This document shows, piece by piece, positions 59,901-64,000 of a DNA stretch of 64,000 bases. The notes under the pieces are model-generated. The model did no database searches. It was not told the origin of the DNA and was given only the letters and a program-made list of their open reading frames with translations. The stretch spans positions 3,162,001-3,226,000 of the forward strand of contig OY970187.1 in assembly GCA_963708165.1 (NCBI GenBank), given 5' to 3'. The position numbers and the translations under genes were made by a program. The stretch comes from Rubricoccus sp963708165 (GTDB lineage Bacteria; Bacteroidota; Rhodothermia; Rhodothermales; Rubricoccaceae). Positions within the stretch are counted from its first letter, which is position 1. Each line of letters begins with the position of its first letter.

Positions 59901-59916
59901 ATACGGCATCGCGTAT
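59901..59916 (+). promoter_or_regulatory. Candidate operator for the toxin-antitoxin pair
   Basis: ATACG (59901-59905) and CGTAT (59912-59916) are inverted with a 6-base spacer, 25 bp before the toxin gene. HigA-type antitoxins usually repress their own operon at such sites. Confidence 0.35.
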
Positions 59917-59940
59917 GTCAACCGCACACAGTCTGATGGT

Positions 59941-60303
59941 ATGGCGCACACGCTCAAGGATCTCGAATGGTGGGGGGACGCCTACAGTGTCCTGACTTCG
60001 CTACCCGAGGAGGTTCAGCGCGACATCGGCTATGCCCTCCATCTCGCTCAGGCGGGGGCGAAGGCCGGGAGTGCCAAGCCTGTCACGTACGTCGGGAAAG
60101 GGGCCTATGCCATCACCACCGATCACAAACGCGAGACCTATCGGACGTTTTACGTCGCGCGTTTTGCCGAGGCCGTCTACTGCTTTTACGTCGTCCACAA
60201 GAAAGCGTCGAGCGGGATTGACCTTCCGAAACGCCAGAAGGACCATGCGGCTCAGCTCTACCGTGAGATCGTCGAGTGGCGGTCTGCGTCTGGCCTCCGC
60301 TGA
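59941..60303 (+). CDS. HigB/RelE-like toxin of a type II toxin-antitoxin pair
   Basis: The 120-residue protein matches the phage-derived Gp49/HigB-like pattern: LTSLPEEVQRDIGYALHLAQAG, KPVTYVGKGAYAITTDHKRE, TYRTFYVARFAEAVYCFYVV and HKKASSGIDLPKRQKDHAAQLYREIV. Such proteins cut mRNA at the ribosome. The order toxin then antitoxin is typical of HigBA. The gene carries no motif copy, in contrast to most genes here. Confidence 0.85.
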   Translation: MAHTLKDLEWWGDAYSVLTSLPEEVQRDIGYALHLAQAGAKAGSAKPVTYVGKGAYAITTDHKRETYRTFYVARFAEAVYCFYVVHKKASSGIDLPKRQKDHAAQLYREIVEWRSASGLR

Positions 60304-60342
60304 CGGGTCTGCTTTTACTCATCACCACCATCCCTTTTCGCC

Positions 60343-60633
60343 ATGCCCGGTCCGACCCACACCACACGCGGCAGCGTGTTCACCGCGCTCTACGACGACC
60401 CCGATGAAGCTGCCCTCATGGCCTTCAAGGCTCGGCTCCTCCATGCGCTCGAACGTTACGTCGCCGAGTTCGATACCCAGGCCGAAGCCGCCGCCGCGCT
60501 CAGCGTGAGCCAGCCTCGAATCTCCGAGATCGCCAACGGTCGGCTTTCGAAGTTCTCCACGGACCTCCTCATCAAGTACTGCAACCGCGCCGGGCTCCGG
60601 ATCCCCGCCTTCGATCTCGTTCCTGCGGGTTGA
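60343..60633 (+). CDS. HigA-type XRE-family antitoxin
   Basis: The 96-residue protein has an XRE helix-turn-helix (TQAEAAAALSVSQPRISEIANG) with the recognition helix after the SQPRIS turn. It should bind its toxin and repress the operon. It follows the toxin gene after 39 bp. No motif copy lies within, so the pair looks like an imported module. Confidence 0.87.
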   Translation: MPGPTHTTRGSVFTALYDDPDEAALMAFKARLLHALERYVAEFDTQAEAAAALSVSQPRISEIANGRLSKFSTDLLIKYCNRAGLRIPAFDLVPAG

Positions 60634-60728
60634 TCGAACGTCTGGCGCCAGAGGCTGCGGTTCGGGACCAAACTTCAGGGGGACGAGAACCGCGGTGGCG
60701 TACTCTGCCGTCCGCCCCTGTCTCGACA

Positions 60729-61953
60729 ATGACGACACGACCCCAGAGCGACCCCAACCGGAACGATATTCGGGCGCTCGTCATCGGAGCGGGCCCCGCC
60801 GGGCTGATGGCTGCCGAAGTGCTCTCGGCCTCTGGCGTGTCGGTCGTCATCGCGGACCAGATGCCGTCGCCGGCTCGCAAATTCCTGATGGCGGGCAAGT
60901 CCGGCCTCAACCTCACCAACGACGACGACCCGTTCGACGCGGCCTACGGCGCCATGCCGCCCGCCTTCGCGCGCGCACTCTCCGCGTTCGGCCCGCCAGA
61001 GGTCATGCGGTGGGCCACAGGCCTGGGCCAGGAGGTGTTCGTCGGCTCCACCGGGCGCGTCTTTCCCGTCGCGATGAAGGCGTCGCCGCTGCTGCGCGCG
61101 TGGCTGCGTCGGCTGGACGCCAGAGGCGTGCAGCTACACACGCGGTGGCGCTGGGACGGCTGGCGCGATGGCCTCACCGTGTTCGAGACGCCAGAGGCCC
61201 GGCGCGAGGTCGAGGCCGATGTGGTCATCCTCGCCCTGGGCGGGGCCAGTTGGCGTCGGCTGGGCAGTGATGGCGAGTGGGCAGCGCGTTTCCCGGAGCG
61301 CGTGGCGCCGTTTCAGGCGGCCAACGTCGGGCTGCGCGTGGCGTGGACCCCGCACATGGCGCGCTGGCACGGCGAAGCCGATCAAGGGCGTCGCGTGGCA
61401 CGCGGGCAAGCTGACGAGCCGGGGCGAGGCCGTGATCTCGGCCACAGGCCTGGAGGGCGGCGGCATCTACAGCGTCAGCCGAGCCGTCCGCGAGGGCGCG
61501 CCTCTGGCGGTGGACCTGCTCCCGGACCTCTCGCCAGAGGCCGTGGGGGAGCGGCTGGCCGCGCAGGACCCGAAGGCGAGCCTCGCGACCCGTTTGCGCA
61601 AGGCCGTCGGGCTCACCGGCGCGCGCGCCGCACTCCTCAACGAGTTCGGCCGCCCGTTCGGCGCGGACATGGCCCGCATGCTCAAAGCGCTCCCCATCCG
61701 CCACGCCGGCCTCATGCCGATGGACGACGCGATCTCGACCGCCGGCGGCCTGCGCTTCGACGCGCTGGACGGCTTCCGCCTGAAGGGACACGACCACGTC
61801 TACGCCTCTGGCGAGATGCTGGACTGGGAAGCACCCACCGGCGGCTGGCTCATCACCGCCTGCCTCGCGACGGGCCGGGCCGCAGCGTTGCAAGCACTGG
61901 AAGAGATGGGCGTAGCTCGCGGACCTGAAGACGAGCCTCTCGCCAGAGGCTAG
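60729..61953 (+). pseudogene. HI0933-type NAD(P)/FAD flavoprotein, frameshift near 61375
   Basis: The protein starts at the ATG at 60729 and has the FAD motif LVIGAGPAGLMAAEVLSASG, the RKFLMAGKSGLNLTN signature of HI0933/TIGR03862 flavoproteins and GRVFPVAMKASPLLRAWL. After MARWHGE the frame breaks; reading resumes PIKGVAWHAGKLTSRGEAVIS, ATGLEGGGIYS and ends ASGEMLDWEAPTGGWLITAC. The second half is normal for the family. The reaction is unknown. It runs convergent with the minus-strand gene that follows. Confidence 0.87.
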
Positions 61954-62010
61954 ATCCTGCCTCTGGCACACAGCGCGCGTTCTCCGGACCACCGCCAGAG
62001 GCCTCTGGCG

Positions 62011-62406
62011 TCACGCTCCCCGCCGGACCGCCCGTACGCCGAGCAGGCCGCACAGCACCCCAACGACCGGCACCGCTAGAGCGAAGCCGCGCGCCGTCGC
62101 CCCGCCGACCTGAATCGCGACGGCCAGGAGGAGCACCGCGCCCAGAAGCGCCATCGCGACCGCGGCCCACGACATCTGCGGCACCTGCCGCGCCTGCTCC
62201 GCCGCACCGATCCGCACGACGAGCAAAACCACCGCCACCACGCCATAGAGAAACCCGAACACCGCGATCCCGATGCCGACGACCGGCGAGGCGAGGGCCT
62301 CGGGCACGAATGCGTACGCGGCAGCGGCGGCGAGCCCCCATCCGAAGATGTTGAGGTGGAGCGGCACCGAGAACGAAGCCAGAACAGAGAGGGGTGAGCG
62401 TTCCAT
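62011..62406 (-). CDS. Small membrane protein with four segments
   Basis: The 131-residue protein has four hydrophobic segments: FGWGLAAAAAYAFVPEAL, GIAVFGFLYGVVAVVLLVV, WAAVAMALLGAVLLLAVAI and ALAVPVVGVLCGLLGV. It ends in a basic tail. No family is recognised. A motif palindrome follows the gene. Confidence 0.68.
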   Translation of the reverse strand: MERSPLSVLASFSVPLHLNIFGWGLAAAAAYAFVPEALASPVVGIGIAVFGFLYGVVAVVLLVVRIGAAEQARQVPQMSWAAVAMALLGAVLLLAVAIQVGGATARGFALAVPVVGVLCGLLGVRAVRRGA

Positions 62407-62439
62407 TGGGCGTGGCCTCTGGCGCCAGAGGCGAAGAGA

Positions 62440-62817
62440 TTAGAGGCTGACAACGGCATCGCCTACCGCAAACGCAGCGGCGATGGTGATGTAGATGATG
62501 CCTACAACTGCGAGGCCGCCGTACACCGCGCCGATCGTTTTGATCTCGTTGGTCTCCTTGGACTCGGCGGCCTGCACGTCCATGAGCGCGAAGCCGGCAG
62601 GCTGCCCGTCCCACACACCACGAAGAGAGTCGCCGTCCACATACGGACGGCGGAGCACGATCTCCTGCCCATCGGCGCTCAGAAAGCGGACCGTTCCCGG
62701 ACGCTCGTCGCCCGCCGCGCCGATCTCAGCGGCGGGCAGCGCGCGCCACGATGTGCACGCGGGCAGACTGGCGACGAGCACGAGCGCAGCGGCGATGTGG
62801 AGCAGGCGGGTTCTCAC
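62440..62817 (-). CDS. Small lipoprotein with C-terminal membrane segment
   Basis: The roughly 125-residue protein starts at the GTG at 62817 and has a signal ending LPAC. A short beta-rich part (PGTVRFLSADGQEIVLRRPY) is followed by a hydrophobic helix (IGAVYGGLAVVGIIYITIAA). Function unknown. The gene itself has no motif copy. Confidence 0.65.
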   Translation of the reverse strand: MRTRLLHIAAALVLVASLPACTSWRALPAAEIGAAGDERPGTVRFLSADGQEIVLRRPYVDGDSLRGVWDGQPAGFALMDVQAAESKETNEIKTIGAVYGGLAVVGIIYITIAAAFAVGDAVVSL

Positions 62818-62898
62818 AGATGGGTGGCTATGCCGCCTCTGGCGCCAGAGGCGGAGGGAACACAAATACGAAGCGAGCCTCTGGCGAGACGGGGCGGG

Positions 62899-63474
62899 CT
62901 ACTCCGCCGCGCGGATCCAGTCCACCTCCAGCTCGAACGGCCCGTCCTTGCCATCTGCGATGTAGAGCGCGAGACTTTCGACCGCCTCTGGCGCCAGAGG
63001 CGCCACGTCGATGGGCTCGCCGTGGACGGTCGTCTCCAGGCTGGAGAACGGCACGCGGACGGTCTGCCACTCGCCAGAGGTCGCGAACTCGCCGCGCCGA
63101 GCCACATCGCGGCGGCCGTCTTTCGTGCCGTCGTCCACCTCGACCCAGAACGAGCGCCCGCCGCCGCGCACGCGAAGCTCGACCGCGCTGTACGCGCTGA
63201 GGTCGACGCGCTTCTCGGCACGGGTCTGCGAGAAACCGCCATCGCGCGTGACGAGCGTGCCGGTAAATTTGAGCGTGTCGCCGGAGACCTTTACATAGCC
63301 CTGTGAGTGGCCGCCCATCACGCCGTCATTCTCGACGGTCCAGGTGGCAGAGTCGGTGGAGTCGAAGTCGAAGAGCGTCATAGCAGAAGGGGAGGAAGCC
63401 TCTGGCGCGCCAGAGGCAGGGATGTCGGCGCCATAGCAGGCGGCCAGGAGGAGCGCGAGAAAGACGAAGCGCAT
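62899..63474 (-). CDS. CIA30 family lipoprotein-like secreted protein
   Basis: The 191-residue protein starts at the ATG at 63474. It has a signal ending LAAC and then a jelly-roll domain with FDFDSTDSATWTVENDGVMG, GHSQGYVKVSGDTL, and GGGRSFWVEVDDGTKDG, the CIA30 pattern. In bacteria such domains sit in carbohydrate-binding and secreted proteins; a complex-I assembly role is not implied here. It is divergent from the GH81 gene. Confidence 0.85.
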   Translation of the reverse strand: MRFVFLALLLAACYGADIPASGAPEASSPSAMTLFDFDSTDSATWTVENDGVMGGHSQGYVKVSGDTLKFTGTLVTRDGGFSQTRAEKRVDLSAYSAVELRVRGGGRSFWVEVDDGTKDGRRDVARRGEFATSGEWQTVRVPFSSLETTVHGEPIDVAPLAPEAVESLALYIADGKDGPFELEVDWIRAAE

Positions 63475-63583
63475 GGGTGAAGCGACCGGTGAGACGCCTG
63501 TACGTCTGGTGCCGCATATCGGTCCGCCAGAAGCGGATGGGGGATCCGGAGCGGGTGCGGGTGGGTTGGAGCAACGGTCCATC

Positions 63584-63598
63584 TGAAAACGCTTTTCA
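63584..63598. promoter_or_regulatory. LacI-type operator-like dyad upstream of GH81
   Basis: TGAAAA-CGC-TTTTCA forms a near-perfect inverted repeat of LacI-family type. It lies between the divergent CIA30 and GH81 genes, a natural place for sugar-responsive control. A similar but shorter site is at 8234-8247. Confidence 0.4.
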
Positions 63599-63671
63599 GG
63601 CGGCCTTGTTCTGTTCTCTCGCGCCCGCCGCGCTGCACCCCGGCGGACTCTGCTGCACCGACCCTGACGCT

Positions 63672-64000
63672 GTGCTCTCCCGACCGCTTCGCCCCGTTTC
63701 TGCTCTCCGCGCCGGCCTGTGCGCGATTCTGCTCGCCTCTGGCGCCGCGAGCGCCCAAACCGTCCCGGTGGGGCAGGGCGGCTACAGCCTGACGCGCCCG
63801 TCGGGCGAGGTCGGACCGCAGAACGCAGCCGGGCAATCCATCGCGCCCAAGGTGTCGGCGGACTTTGCGCAGCCCGCGCAGTCCAACGACTGGTGGAGCA
63901 GCCTGCTCTACCCGTTCTTCGGCGACGCGTTCTCGAACAACCTCTACGCCCACCCGGTCAACGCACGCGCGGCCTCTGGCGGCCTGCAGATCGGCGCGAC
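63672..64000 (+). CDS. GH81 endo-1,3-beta-glucanase, N-terminal part (3' end outside window)
   Basis: From the GTG at 63672 the visible 109 codons give a signal peptide (LCAILLASGAASAQ) and then VPVGQGGYSLTRPSGEVGPQ and SNDWWSSLLYPFFGDAFSNN with LYAHPVNARA. The DWWSSLL and LYAHP words match the GH81 N-terminus, an enzyme that cuts beta-1,3-glucans such as laminarin. A laminarin-degrading role suits a marine bacterium. The window ends inside the gene. Confidence 0.85.
   Translation, partial: MLSRPLRPVSALRAGLCAILLASGAASAQTVPVGQGGYSLTRPSGEVGPQNAAGQSIAPKVSADFAQPAQSNDWWSSLLYPFFGDAFSNNLYAHPVNARAASGGLQIGA

Overview
The window is GC-rich bacterial chromosome. Several families point to the Bacteroidota/Rhodothermota branch: two proteins with type IX secretion (T9SS) style C-terminal sorting domains, a DUF5103 T9SS plug-type protein, a DUF3078 protein, a Bat (aerotolerance) gene cluster, an Hc1-like histone-like protein, a BlaI/M56 pair whose peptidase carries a TonB-plug-like segment, and many short lipoproteins. 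High GC and GTG/TTG starts favour a halophilic or marine Rhodothermota lineage (Rubricoccaceae-like) over classical Bacteroidetes. The genus cannot be fixed from sequence alone.

Layout. 1-7.2 kb: partial outer-membrane barrel, acid-phosphatase-like lipoprotein, frameshifted DUF4139 protein, DinB protein, WbaP-type sugar-phosphate transferase, thioredoxin-fold protein. 7.2-9.2 kb: secreted cupredoxin, then small genes (UPF0175, winged helix, lipoprotein) with few motif copies. 9.2-17.7 kb, minus strand: aldehyde dehydrogenase, YqaA-like protein, heme O synthase, iron-type ABC permease, LOG protein, BlaI/M56 pair. 17.9-25.9 kb: TonB receptor, recR, ybaB, dnaX, RDD protein, J-domain protein, thymidine kinase. 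26.1-30.5 kb: Bat cluster and a thioredoxin. 30.6-36.8 kb: histidine kinase, glycosyltransferase, HtrA protease, chorismate synthase. 36.9-48.9 kb: lipoproteins, histone-like protein, DUF3078, an HExxH membrane protein, DUF5103, a large zinc metalloprotease, flavodoxin, M14 peptidase. 49-56 kb: small membrane proteins, YhdH-type reductase, FAD oxidase, Bax-inhibitor-1 protein, FtsX-like permease. 56-64 kb: beta-propeller/amidohydrolase protein, toxin-antitoxin pair, HI0933-type flavoprotein, small membrane and lipoproteins, CIA30 protein and the start of a GH81 glucanase.

The dominant signal is one short word repeated everywhere: GCCTCTGGCG / CGCCAGAGGC. A hand count gives about 44 copies of its 9-base core in the first 10 kb, roughly one per 225 bp, on both strands, inside genes and between them. 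It often occurs as 18-bp palindromes (GCCTCTGGCGCCAGAGGC or CGCCAGAGGCCTCTGGCG). It abuts or overlaps stop codons, forms hairpins after genes, and inside genes yields short peptide words (PEA, ASG, PLA, ARG, RQR, LWR). It resembles DNA-uptake sequences (Neisseria DUS, Haemophilus USS) or the cyanobacterial HIP1 element in style, but its sequence is unlike either as I know them.

At least twelve single-base frameshifts break otherwise intact genes. Because reading resumes in well-conserved protein, sequencing or assembly error is the simplest reading. Affected genes are given as full spans, labelled pseudogene except dnaX.
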